This document shows, piece after piece, positions 28,834 to 39,579 of a stretch of DNA of 64,000 nt. The stretch's first letter is position 1; each line of letters begins with the position of its first letter. The notes below the pieces were generated by a model, which saw only the letters and a program-made list of their open reading frames with translations, ran no database searches and was not told the DNA's origin. The position numbers and the translations under genes are program-made. The DNA is from Odiellus spinosus (taxonomy: Eukaryota; Arthropoda; Arachnida; Opiliones; Phalangiidae): the NCBI GenBank assembly GCA_963920705.1, contig OY987227.1, positions 496,001 through 560,000 on the forward strand, written 5' to 3'.

Positions 28834-29089
28834 TGTGGCAGCCTGATTATAGGAATTCCCGTTGAACGGAATTGAACGATAAGATGGCATGTTTACGTCT
28901 TGAGTCCCAAGATTTTTGCTCTACGTGCTAGGTCACGTGATATCCGGTTACACAGGATATCCGCTTACACCGGAAGTGACAGACACACAGACACACAGAC
29001 ACACAGACACGACGAACGTAAAACCTCCCCGTTGACTAGTCGCTAATAAAAGTCATGCTAATCTTGACGTAGTTTGTTGCCTCATAACA
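28834..29089 (+). mobile_element. Gypsy-3 putative 5' LTR
   Basis: The segment begins TGTGGCAGCC and ends CTCATAACA directly before the primer-binding site, with TG...CA limits. It contains an acacagac microsatellite (28979-29012). No 3' LTR is seen, so the left end is a guess. The right end is fixed by the primer site. Confidence 0.5.
28979..29013. repeat. Microsatellite (agacacac)n
   Basis: About four copies of an 8-bp agacacac unit inside the putative LTR. Confidence 0.88.
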
Positions 29090-29101
29090 TGGTGTCAGAA
29101 G
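29090..29101 (+). other. Gypsy-3 primer-binding site for tRNA-Leu
   Basis: TGGTGTCAGAAG is the exact complement of CTTCTGACA plus CCA, the 3' end of the tRNA-Leu(CAA) body found at 1771-1894. It lies where a Gypsy primer site should be, just after the LTR end ACA and before gag. Confidence 0.75.
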
Positions 29102-29149
29102 ACCCACGCGCATCGCGATTATAAAAGTCGGTAAAGTACAACTCAACAG

Positions 29150-30080
29150 GACATCCACGACGTTTAAAAGCCCATAGCCCTTCAATCCAAGAAACGACAA
29201 CCCAGCCTGCCTTTGGACGGAGTACAAGAACAGCTTCATTATATATGCCCGAGCGGCCAAACTCGCGACTGAGACAACGATACGCAAATAGCCACCTTTC
29301 ACATCCTCGGCGACCCAGGTAGACGAATATATGACACGCTAGAAAGCATCGTTCCGCCGGATGAAGAGCTCACTCTCGAACGCATATTCGCCGCATTCGA
29401 CGCGTATTATGAACCATAAAAAAATCTCGTAACCTTCAGATATGTTTTCTTCACCACATACCTAGGATCTCACCAACCATTCGCAGAATGCTTGACGGAT
29501 TTAAAGACCAAGGCACGAAATTGCAAGTTTGGACAACTTCAACAATCGCTTATTTGTTCACAAATCGAAGGCAGAATCAAAAAGGAAATACTGCTGAAAG
29601 AACTACTGTCCAAGAGAAATCTCACACTGGACATCGCCGTCGCACTTTGCCAAGCAGACGAAGCATCAACACATCACGCTTCTGCCATAACCATACCAAC
29701 TGACACACCGTCCGCAGCATAAGCAGCCGTAGACGCCATCAGGCATCAATCCCGTCGACCAATGGCGTCGTCGCAAAGACCACAACGCCATCAGAGCTAT
29801 CACTCATGCCGAACCGAGCCAGGGCCGCACCAACGACGGTTTCCCGCGAAAACTTCTACGACGGCTCCACCCCCAATTCAACACTACAATCAACCGCCAA
29901 GGACCAGGGGCGGATACAAATCAAGGCACAATCAAGCAAATCGCTGTGCCAATTGCCACAAATCGCTGTGCCAATTGCCACAAATCACATAAACCAGACC
30001 AATGCCCAGCTCAGAACGCCCAATGCTTCCAATGCTCACAACGAGGTCACTGGGCAGCATGCTGCTAGTCAAGAAACATC
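29150..30080 (+). pseudogene. Gypsy-3 gag and zinc knuckles
   Basis: Plus-strand pieces: LWTEYKNSFIIYARAAKLAT near 29210, FHILGDPGRRIYDTLESI near 29310, DLKTKARNCKFGQLQQSLIC near 29500, LLKELLSKRNLTLDIAVALC near 29590. The nucleocapsid follows with CANCHKSHKPDQCPAQNAQC and FQCSQRGHWAACC near 29970-30066. Frames change at about 29275 and at a 22-bp tandem duplication (29945-29988) inside the first knuckle. Stops occur near 29420 and 29720. Confidence 0.85.
29945..29988 (+). repeat. 22-bp tandem duplication in the zinc knuckle
   Basis: tgtgccaattgccacaaatc is repeated with a 22-bp period (29945 and 29967). The second copy restarts CANCHKS in another frame; 22 is not divisible by 3, so it causes a frameshift. 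Confidence 0.92.
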
Positions 30081-30299
30081 CAAGAAACGGCATATCTCCA
30101 TACCATCCTGGGACGACCAAGCGTCTGAAGACGAGTACATGCAATGGCCAATGGAACGCTATCCGGAAACCGGCGCCCATGACCATCCAAATGAATCATA
30201 CACCCAATTCTGCAATGGAATCACGGTCCACTGCCACGACATGGAGGCGACAGTCAACACGGCGGACGAATGGCTGGAAACAATTCGCAAACTTTCCCG

Positions 30300-30840
30300 T
30301 GAAAATGAAACTCTACACCGGTTCATAGGTGAACATTATCCACACGGCAATATACGAAAAATTTCCTATAAAACCACGGCTATACGAACCACCGTTCACA
30401 GTACGAGCTTATTCCGGTCATTTCATAGACGTCATAGGAATTATATATGTAACTTGCGCCCCTTCCCGGGACTCGTCGGACCAATGCTTCTACGTAACTC
30501 CGCACGGAACCGTTCCAAATCTGGGGGCACGTGCATCAGTAGCCCTAGGATTAATAACACGGCATACGAACGTTTCGATACACAGAACAAGCAAGGACGG
30601 ATCCAGGCCTCGGATCAAATAATTCATCAACCACAAGGACATCCGGTAGATCCATTTATACCGCGACAAATGGCATCACCCGCTGAAATAGATGCCATGA
30701 CACCGCAAGAAATCATCCACATGTGTCGCGACGTCTTGGATAGAATCGGAAAATTACCAGGCAGATACTCGATGTCAAACTAAAACCAAACGCCTCACCT
30801 ACCATCTGCGCACAACGGCAAATACCCCAGCTGTCCGACC
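30300..30840 (+). pseudogene. Gypsy-3 protease/RT junction remnant
   Basis: 30329-30622 translates with FTVRAYSGHFIDVIGIIYV and GARASVALGLI, which resemble the region after the catalytic Asp of insect Gypsy proteases. The DTG motif itself is not seen. 30630-30840 covers the start of RT in changing frames. Confidence 0.6.
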
Positions 30841-30844
30841 AGCG

Positions 30845-31830
30845 GTGCAAAAAGAATTAAGCAGACTTCAAGCCCTAGGGATCATTACCCTAGTTACAGA
30901 ACCAAAGGAATGGATACATCCGATGGTGATAGTCACGAAACCAGACGCAGACCACACGGAAGCCCCTTTCTCAACAAACGAGAAAAAGGAGACCAAGCTC
31001 CGGATTTGTTTAGATCCAAGAAACCTCAACGCGTCGATTAAAAAGGAGCCATGTCCAACCCCAACAGCTCAAGAAATATTCGCGAACTTGTACGGGGCCG
31101 AAATCTTCACTGTGTTTGACGCACAAAGCGCATTTGGGCAAGTCGAATTAGATGAATAAATCTCCTTCCTATGCACATTCGCCACGCCATTTGGACGCTT
31201 CCGATTCCTACGCCTCGCGTTGGGTATCTGCACATCATCATCCGTATTCCAACGTACCATGCACGAAATATATCCTCCGGCACAGTTCCCGAACACCCAT
31301 ATTTCGACGAACGATTTTCTCCTGGCTACGACAAAGCATACACACAATAGAGAAATGGTAGAAGTACTAGAACGAGCCAGACAAAGCGGTTTAACTTTCA
31401 GCTCCAAGAAGATGCAACTGTCAACGCAAAATATAACATACTTGGGAATTATAGTGACGCCCGGAGGTCTGGCTATAGCCCCTATGAAAATTCAAGCCAT
31501 TACAGCCATCCCGTCACCAACGGAGAAAAAAGCACTCCAACACTTTTTAGGAATGGTTAATTTTGTCGCTAAATTTCTACCTCAACACTCCACCGAAGCG
31601 GCCCCATTACGAAAACTTCTGAAGAAAAACATAACGTTCCACTGGGACTCCAACGCAGAAGCTACCTTCAACCAACTGAAACGAATGATAACCACTTCGC
31701 CAATACTAGCTTTTTTCGACCTAAATTTGGCGTCAACAATATCGGTTGACAGCCGCCACGTCGGTGTCGGGGCCGTACTCATGCAGAACCAGATACAACG
31801 ACACAACAAAATTACGCACCTATTGAGAGA
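30845..31830 (+). pseudogene. Gypsy-3 reverse transcriptase and RNase H start
   Basis: ELSRLQALGIITLVTEPKEW, LRICLDPRNLNASIKKE, IFTVFDAQSAFGQVELD (first Asp), a stop at 31157, then FATPFGRFRFLRLALGI, and the active-site region ISTNDFLLA where YxDD has become TND. Then ITYLGIIVTPGGL, FLGMVNFVAKFLPQHS, and the RNase H start TISVDSRHVGVGAVL. Loss of one catalytic Asp and the stops make it inactive. Confidence 0.88.
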
Positions 31831-32085
31831 GAGCTACTAGGAATGGTATTTGCTTTCGAGAGGTTTCACTACTAGGTAACGGGTACAACTTTTACTGTAG
31901 AGACCGACCATCGCCCGTTAGTGGCAATCATACGAAAACTACTACACCTCCTATCACCCAGATTGCAAAGATTGGTACTCAACCTAACCCGATACATGTT
32001 GAAGATACCCTCTCTCGCTCACCAAGGGTGGAAGAAGATATCGACACGGCCTATCTCAAGGGACCATGCGTATTAGTGCATGCCA
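31831..32085 (+). pseudogene. Gypsy-3 RNase H C-terminal part
   Basis: Pieces RELLGMVFAFERFHYY, VETDHRPLVAI and LQRLVLNLTRYMLK are recognisable in changing frames between RT and integrase. Confidence 0.75.
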
Positions 32086-33330
32086 CTACAGCACTCAAGG
32101 AGAACAAAACACATAAATTCCAACGAGCAGAGACCCGACATGCCAAACGATACGCATGTACCTCAAGAACGGCTGGCCCTCGGCGTTGACCAACTTCTCA
32201 CAGCACTAAAACCTTTTTGGCCGATTCATGACGAACTTCACGAAAACGAAGGATTAATCTTCAAGGGTGAAGGAATTTATGTCCCCCTCTCGTTACGCAA
32301 AGAGACACTACAACAGATTCATGCAGCCTATCAAGGAATCACAGCATGCATCGCGAGAGCCAAGCCACAAGTATACTGGCCTCAAACGACGACAGAGATC
32401 ACGGAATTCGTCAAACAATGCACCATGTGCAGGATGAGAGAGCGAGCCAATGCACCAATGCCTCTACAACCGCACATCATACCAGAAAGACCATGGCAAA
32501 CAATAGGCTCTGACGTATTCCACGTAGGGAATAAGAACTTCATCATGATTGTAGATTACTTCTCGAAATACGTGGAAGCAAAGGCATTGTGGACAACCAA
32601 CGCAGAGGCAGTGATCCAGTTCCTGAACCCTCAATTCGCAAGCCACGGCGCTCCGCAAAAGCTAATGTCGGACAATGGCCCTCCATATAACTCAAATCTC
32701 TTCTACCAATTTCTGCAACATGTGACTTCTAGCCCCCCACTATCCGCAATCAAATGGCTTAACAGAACGCACAATTCAAACAATAAAGAAAATGATGATA
32801 AAGTCAACGACAGATGGAAGCGATTTACAGCACGTATTAATGGAATATCGCATCCGGCAGAAATGCTAATGGGCCGTCAGACTCGAACACCTTCACAACG
32901 TCAACGGAACCTCTACGCCAAAACTTTCCCACAGAACATATACGCGAAAACATTGCAGAAGTGACAAAACACGATGCTCAACAACTATTGTCCATCACAT
33001 ACCATAAAATCATTGATTCTAAAAGTGGGCACACCAATATACCATTATATCGCCCCAAGAACTTGGGGCAAAGGCGTAGTAATTGCACTGGCGGCGGAAC
33101 CACAATCGTACATCATAAGAGCAGAAAATGGTAGAAATATTCGAGGAACACGACACCACCTAAGGATGGCCAACCAACCAACAGAGGCTCAAACGCAAAC
33201 ATCACGCCCACGAAGACAGCTTTCACAGATGTACACGCAGAAGCCGAGCCAAGATCCTCCGAAAGCAATCACATCCCGTCTAGGACTAATGATAAATATA
33301 TATTCATTAAAGGAACTCCATCTTTAGGTA
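32086..33330 (+). pseudogene. Gypsy-3 integrase
   Basis: Zinc-finger region with VKQCTMCRMRE, core IGSDVFHVGNKNFIMIVDYF (first Asp) and LMSDNGPPYNS (second Asp). The third motif is intact but in a shifted frame (HYPQSNGLTERTIQTIKK from about 32737), so a frameshift separates second and third catalytic residues. The C-terminal domain near 33060-33170 reads WGKGVVIALAAEPQSY and ENGRNIRGTRHHLRMA. No env and no 3' LTR follow. Confidence 0.88.
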
Positions 33331-33585
33331 ATTTTATTTGTGATACTGATAGAGTTTAAAAATAACATCAATAAGAGAGATTGGTTTCCTAGGTCGACTT
33401 TATCTGTTTTTTGGAAAATATATAATAATAATAAAATCTTTGAAGTAGTAGACTAAATCTACTAACTATAATTTTAAAGATATGAAATTGCTCTTTCCCT
33501 AACAAATAATTTGTGTCCCTTCACGGGTTTGATTCGAGTTAAATAAAGAGCTTTTTAAGGGTGCGAAGCAACATGTTTTGTATAA
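33331..33585. other. AT-rich stretch, no gene seen
   Basis: Short AT-rich DNA between Gypsy-3 and the satellite. No 3' LTR match to 28834-29089. Confidence 0.5.
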
Positions 33586-36500
33586 TTAATTTTTGGCAAG
33601 GCGCGCTAGGCACTTTAGTTTCCCTTTAAATCAATTTTTTAACTCTTTTTGATGGTGCTTAATATTTGCACAGGGCTGATTTTGTAGCTTAGACGGTTCT
33701 CTTTAAGAATTTAGCCACGATTCAAACCTAGCCTTTAACGATAAGTCGCCAGCTCAGTTTTAGATCCAAATGAAAAAATTCTTTTTTTGGCAAAGCGCGC
33801 AAGGCTCTTTAGTTTCCCTTTAAATATTTTTTTTTCACTTTTTTTGATGGTACTTAGAATTTGCACAGGGCTGATTTTGTAGCTTAGACGGTTCTCTTTA
33901 AGAATTTAGCCACTATTCAACACTAGCATTTAACGATAAGTCGCCAGCTCAGTTTTAGTTCCAAATGAAAAAATTCATTTTTTGGCAAAGCGCGCAAGGC
34001 TCTTTAGTTTCCCTTTAAATAATTTTTTTTCACTCTTTTTGATGGTACTTAGAATTTGCACAGGGCTGATTTTGTAGCTTAGACGGTTCTCTTTAAGAAT
34101 TTAGCCACTATTCAACACTAGCATTTAACGATAAGTCGCCAGATCAGTTTTAGTTCCAAATGAAAAAATTCAATTTTTGGCAAAGCGCGCTACGCTCTTT
34201 AGTTTCCCTTTAAATATTTTTTTTTCGCTCTTTTTGACGGTGCTTAGAATTTGCACAGGGCTGATTTTGTAGCTTAGACGGTTCTCTTTAAGAATTTAGC
34301 CACTAATCAACCCTAGCCTTTAACGATAAGTCGCCAGCTCAGTTTTAGTTAAAAAATGAAAAATTACATTTTTTGGCAAATCGCGCTAGGCTCTTTAGTT
34401 TTCATTTCAATTTTTTCACTCTTTTTGATGGTGCTTAGAATTTACACAGGGCTGATTTTGTAGCTTAGACGGTTCTCTTTAAGAATTTAGCCACGATTCA
34501 ACCTTAGCCTTTAACGAAAAGTCGCCAGCTCAGTTTTAGTTCCAAATGAAAAAATTCATTTTTTGGCAAGGCGCGCTAGGCCCTTTAGTTTCCCTTTTCA
34601 ATTTTTTCGCTCTTTTTGATGGTGCCTAGAATTTGCACAGGGCTGATTTTATAGCCTAGACGGTTCTCTTTAAAAATTTAGCCACGATTCAACCCTAGCC
34701 TTTAACGTTAAGTCGGCAGCTCAATTTTAGTTCCAAATGAAAAAAATATTTTTTGGCAAGGCACGCTAGGCTCTTGTGCTTCCCTTTAGATCAATTTTTT
34801 AGATCTTTTTGATGGGGCTTAGAATTTTCACCATGATGATTTTGTAGCTTAGACGGTACTTTTTAAGAATTTAGCCACGATTCAATCCTAGCCTTTAACG
34901 TAAAGTCGACAGCTCAGTTTTTGTTATAAATGAAGAAATTTATTTTTTTGGCAAGGCACACTAGGCTGTATGGCTTCCATTTAAATAATTTTTTTCAATC
35001 GTTTTGACGGTGCTTAGAATTTGCACCACGCTGATTTTGTAGCTTAGACGGTTCTCTTTAAGAATTTAGCCACTATTCAATCCTAGCCTTTGATGATAAT
35101 TCGCCAGCTCAGTTTTAGTTCCAAATAAATAAATTTTTTCGGTAAGGTACACTAGGCTCTTGGGCTTCCCTTTAGATCAATTTTTTTGATCTTTTTATGG
35201 GGCTTAGAATTTGCACAATGCTGATTTTGTAGCTTAGACGGTACTCTTTAATAATTTAGCCACGATTCAATCCTAGTCTTTAACATTAAGTCGTCAGCTC
35301 AGTTTTAGTTCCAAATGAAGAAATAATTTTTTTGCAAGGCCCATTATAAGGCTCTATGGTTACCCTTTAAATCAATTTTGTTTTTCCCTCTTTTGATGGT
35401 GCTTAGAATTTCAAACAGGCTGATTTTTTAGCTTAGACGGTTCTCTTTAAGAATTTAGGCACGATTCATTCCTAGCCTTTGACGATAAATCGCCAGCTCA
35501 GTTTTAGTTCCAAATGAAAAAATTATTTTTTTGGCAAGGCGCGCTAGGCTCTTTAGTTTCCCTTTAAATCTATTTTTTCACTCTTTTTGATTGTGCCTAG
35601 TATTTGCACAGGGCTCATTTTGTAGCTTAGACGGTTCTCTTTAAGAATTTAGCCACGATTCAAACCTAGCCTTTAACGATAAGTCGCCAGATCAGTTTTG
35701 GTTCCCAATTAAAAAATTCATTTTTTGGCAAGGCGCGCTAGGCTCTTTAGTTTCCCCTTTCAATCAATTCTTTCGCTCTCTTTGATGATGCTTTGAATTT
35801 GCACAGGGCTGATTTTATAGCTTAGACGGTTCTCTTTAAAAATTTAGCCACGATTCAACCCTAGCCTTTAACGTTAAGTCGGCAGCTCAATTTTAGTTCC
35901 AAATGAAAAAAATATTTTTTGGCAAGGCGCGCTAGGCTCTTGTGCTTCCCTTTAGATCAATTTTTTAGATCTTTTTGATGGGGCTTAGAATTTTCACCAT
36001 GATGATTTTGTAGCTTAGACGGTACTTTTTAAGAATTTAGCCACGATTCAATCCTAGCCTTTAACGTAAAGTCGACAGCTCAGTTTTAGTTATAAATGAA
36101 GAAATTTATTTTTTTGGCAAGGCACACTAGGCTGTATGGCTTCCATTTAAATAATGTTTTTCACTCGTTTTGACGGTGCTTAGAATTTGCACCACGCTGA
36201 TTTTGTAGCTTAGACGGTTCTCTTTAAGAATTTAGCCACTATTCAATCCTAGCCTTTGATGATAATTCGCCAGCTCAGTTTTAGTTCCAAATAAATAAAT
36301 TTTTTCGGTAAGGTACACTAGGCTCTTGGGCTTCCCTTTAGATCAATTTTTTTGATCTTTTTATGGGGCTTAGAATTTGCACAATGCTGATTTTGTAGCT
36401 TAGACGGTACTCTTTAATAATTTAGCCACGATTCAATCCTAGTCTTTAACATTAAGTCGTCAGCTCAGTTTTAGTTCCAAATGAAGAAATAATTTTTTTG

Positions 36501-37985
36501 CAAGGCCCATTATAAGGCTCTATGGTTACCCTTTAAATCAATTTTGTTTTTCCCTCTTTTGATGGTGCTTAGAATTTCAAACAGGCTGATTTTTTAGCTT
36601 AGACGGTTCTCTTTAAGAATTTAGGCACGATTCATTCCTAGCCTTTGACGATAAATCGCCAGCTCAGTTTTAGTTCCAAACGAAAAAATTATTTTTTTGG
36701 CAAGGCGCGCTAGGCTCTTTAGTTTCCCTTTAAATCTATTTTTTCACTCTTTTTGATTTTGCCTAGTATTTGCACAGGGCTCATTTTGTAGCTTAGACGG
36801 TTCTCTTTAAGAATTTAGCCACGATTCAAACCTAGCCTTTAACGATAAGTCGCCAGATCAGTTTTGGTTCCCAATTAAAAAATTCATTTTTTGGCAAGGC
36901 GCGCTAGGCTCTTTAGTTTCCCCTTTCAATCAATTCTTTCGCTCTCTTTGATGATGCTTTGAATTTGCACAGGGCTGATTTTATAGCTTAGACGGTTCTC
37001 TTTAAAAATTTAGCCACGATTCAACCATAGCCTTTAACGTTAAGTCGGCAGCTCAATTTTAGTTCCAAATGAAAAAAATATTTTTTGGCAAGGCGCGCTA
37101 GGCTCTTGTGCTTCCCTTTAGATCAATTTTTTAGATCTTTTTGATGGGGCTTAGAATTTTCACCATGATGATTTTGTAGCTTAGACGGTACTTTTTAAGA
37201 ATTTAGCCACGATTCAATCCTAGCCTTTAACGTAAAGTCGACAGCTCAGTTTTAGTTATAAATGAAGAAATTAATTTTTTTGGCAAGGCACACTAGGCTG
37301 TATGGCTTCCCTTTAAATAATTTTTTTCACTCGTTTTGACGGTGCTTAGAATTTGCACCACGCTGATTTTGTAGCTTAGACGGTTCTCTTTAAGAATTTA
37401 GCCACTATTCAATCCTAGCCTTTGACGATAATTCGCCAGCTCAGTTTTAGTTCCAAATAAATAAATTTTTTCGGTAAGGTACACTAGGCTCTTGGGCTTC
37501 CCTTTAGATCAATTTTTTCGATCTTTTTATGGGGCTTAGAATTTGCACAATGCTGATTTTGTAGCTTAGACGTACTCTTTAATAATTTAGCCACGATTCA
37601 ATCCTAGTCTTTAACATTAAGTCGTCAGCTCAGTTTTAGTTCCAAATGAAGAAATAATTTTTTTGGCAAGGCCCATTATAAGGCTCTATGGTTACCCTTT
37701 AAATCAATTTTGTTTTTCCCTCTTTTGATGGTGCTTAGAATTTCAAACAGGCTGATTTTGTAGCTTAGACGGTTCTCTTTAAGAATTTAGGCACGATTCA
37801 TTCCTAGCCTTTGACGATAAATCGCCAGCTCAGTTTTAGTTCCAAATGAAAAAATTATTTTTTTGGCAAGGCGCGCTAGGCTCTTTAATTTCCCCTTTAA
37901 ATCAATTTTTTTGCTCTTTTTGATGGTGCTTAGAATTTGCACAGGGCTGATTTTGTAGCTTTGACGGTTCTCTTTAAGAATTAGC
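33586..37985. repeat. 195-bp satellite, block 2
   Basis: About 22-23 tandem monomers of 191-195 bp. Successive cagggctga marks at 33671, 33866, 34061, 34256 and 34447 show the period. Monomers share tagcttagacggttctcttt, agtcgccagctcagttttag and a variable T-rich stretch. The right end breaks at ttaagaattagcc. Confidence 0.95.
34560..37860. repeat. Six-monomer higher-order repeat (~1166 bp)
   Basis: Within block 2 the variant ctcttgtgcttccctttaga recurs at 34771, 35937 and 37104 (spacings 1166 and 1167). Each set of six monomers repeats in the same order with very few differences, while monomers within a set are clearly diverged. About 2.8 copies are present. Confidence 0.92.
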
Positions 37986-38024
37986 CTTAAAGTCGGATAA
38001 TTTTAAAATGGTTTATAGCCAGTA

Positions 38025-38122
38025 GCGCAGTTTCTCGAAAGCGCAGTTCCTAAAAGCGCAATTTCAAAAGCGCAGTTTCCCAAAAGCGCAGTTCCCAATA
38101 GCGCAGTTCCCAAAAGCGCAGT
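38025..38122. repeat. ~15-bp minisatellite (aaaagcgcagttccc)n
   Basis: Six to seven imperfect copies at the left end of the element. The right end carries three to four inverted copies. Confidence 0.85.
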
Positions 38123-38281
38123 CCTCCAAATCATTTCTCAACCAGAGACGTCCACGAAATACTCGTATACTTGACCCTAATACCTTGAACATAAGACAAA
38201 ATCTTTCATTGTTAATTTTTAAATTAATTTTAAATCTCTTTTTAAAAGAGTTCGGTATATAATGTCGAAAATCATAATCTC

Positions 38282-38705
38282 GAATGACAGATTAAATAGC
38301 CTAACATACACTACCGTAATCTAGCCTAACCTTGCCTATGCTATTTAACCTTACCTAAAATATTTTTGTAAATTTTCAGCATTAGACGTCCAAAAACTGA
38401 GCCCGCAATTATAAGAAAATGAGTATATACGAATGACAGATTAAATAGCCTAACCTACACTACCGTAATCTAACCTAACCTTGCCTATGCTATTTAACCT
38501 TACCTAAAATATTTTTGTAAATTTTAAGCATTAGACGTCCAAAAACTGAGCCCGCAATTATAAGAAAATGAGTTTATACGAATGACAGATTAAATAGCCT
38601 AACCTACACTACCGTAATCTAACCTAACCTTACCTAAAATATTTTTGTAAATTTTTAGCATTAGACGTCCAAAAACTGAACCCACAATTATAAGAAAATG
38701 AGCTA
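38282..38705. repeat. 149-bp tandem repeat
   Basis: gaatgacagattaaatagcc occurs at 38282, 38431 and 38580, each 149 bp apart. The third copy is shorter by an internal deletion. Units contain ctaacctaacctt, resembling TTAGG-type sequence on the other strand. Confidence 0.93.
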
Positions 38706-38803
38706 ATACGAAAAAACCCTTTTGGAAATGCGCAAATGAGAACTGCTCTTTTGGCAACGGCGCTTTCGGGAAACTGCTCTTTTGGCAACTGCGCTTATGG
38801 CTA

Positions 38804-39579
38804 CATACCTTTTAGGATATTGGTAAAAGTCATGGTATTTCAAGATCTTTCGACAAGCCAGGAAATTACAATCCTTGGAGTAGGTCAGGGAATTTGAATC
38901 TGAAAAAACTGCGGTAACCCTGATGGTGATAAAATTTGTATTGATCCTTTAATATCGCGCTAGATTTGTACCTATTGTTGGCTCATTTATCTAGCCTGGA
39001 ATATTTGGCGCGATTGAGCAAAGCGTATATTTAGTTCCCAAGTAATGTTTAACTGTATCGCGTGACTCTCCTTTTATAATTTTGAGGCAGCAGCTGTTCC
39101 TCGTTTTCCCACTAAAACACTCGAATCAATTTGATAAAACAAGTATAGGTCTAGTAGGCGAAAATACCCGACCAATTTAGGTATTTATCTATAAATCATA
39201 TACGGGTTTTTACGTCGCGTTTATCCGTACAATACTTTACGGATCATTATATTATGATTATTAGGTACTAATGTGGTATTTTGCGCAGCAGGTTTTAAAG
39301 TTTGCCACCCGGGGTAATAGTCCTGGTCATTTCCAAAACCGGAAGTCTAGAGACCCTCGCCAAAATTTTGGCGGGGAAAACTTTTGTCACTTGATCATCC
39401 GCCATCTTTTTGTAGTGTGAAATTTTCGTCTGCTCTAGAGATCTGTTCTAGTGGAGAGTGACAGACTAACAACTTGAATTTGGTTTGTGGGAAATAAAAT
39501 TAGAAATAGTCTGGCAGCCTGTTACTACAAAAAGATGGCGGCGCGGCTATGAGACAAGCGCCAATTTCCGGCAAACCGA
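38804..39579. other. Unique AT-rich stretch with an 18-bp inverted repeat
   Basis: No open frame with a domain. It holds a perfect palindrome cgccaaaattttggcg (39358-39373) and an 18-bp perfect inverted repeat, ccgccatctttttgtagt at 39399-39416 and its complement at 39524-39541. The segment does not occur in R copies A or C. Confidence 0.55.

Larger units (their letters stand above)
38016..38803. mobile_element. Non-autonomous inverted-repeat element with tandem core
   Basis: Ends TAGCCAGTAGCGCAGTT (left) and TAGCCATAAGCGCAGTT (right, reverse complement). Each end is built of repeated gcgcagttnccaaaag-like units (38025-38122 and 38735-38795, inverted). The core has a 149-bp tandem. No clear target duplication or coding sequence, so the class is not assigned. 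Confidence 0.75.

Noticed and set aside
28526-28834. 102-residue minus-strand frame as a gene
   Set aside because: No domain and no support from neighbours. Kept only as an unassigned stretch.
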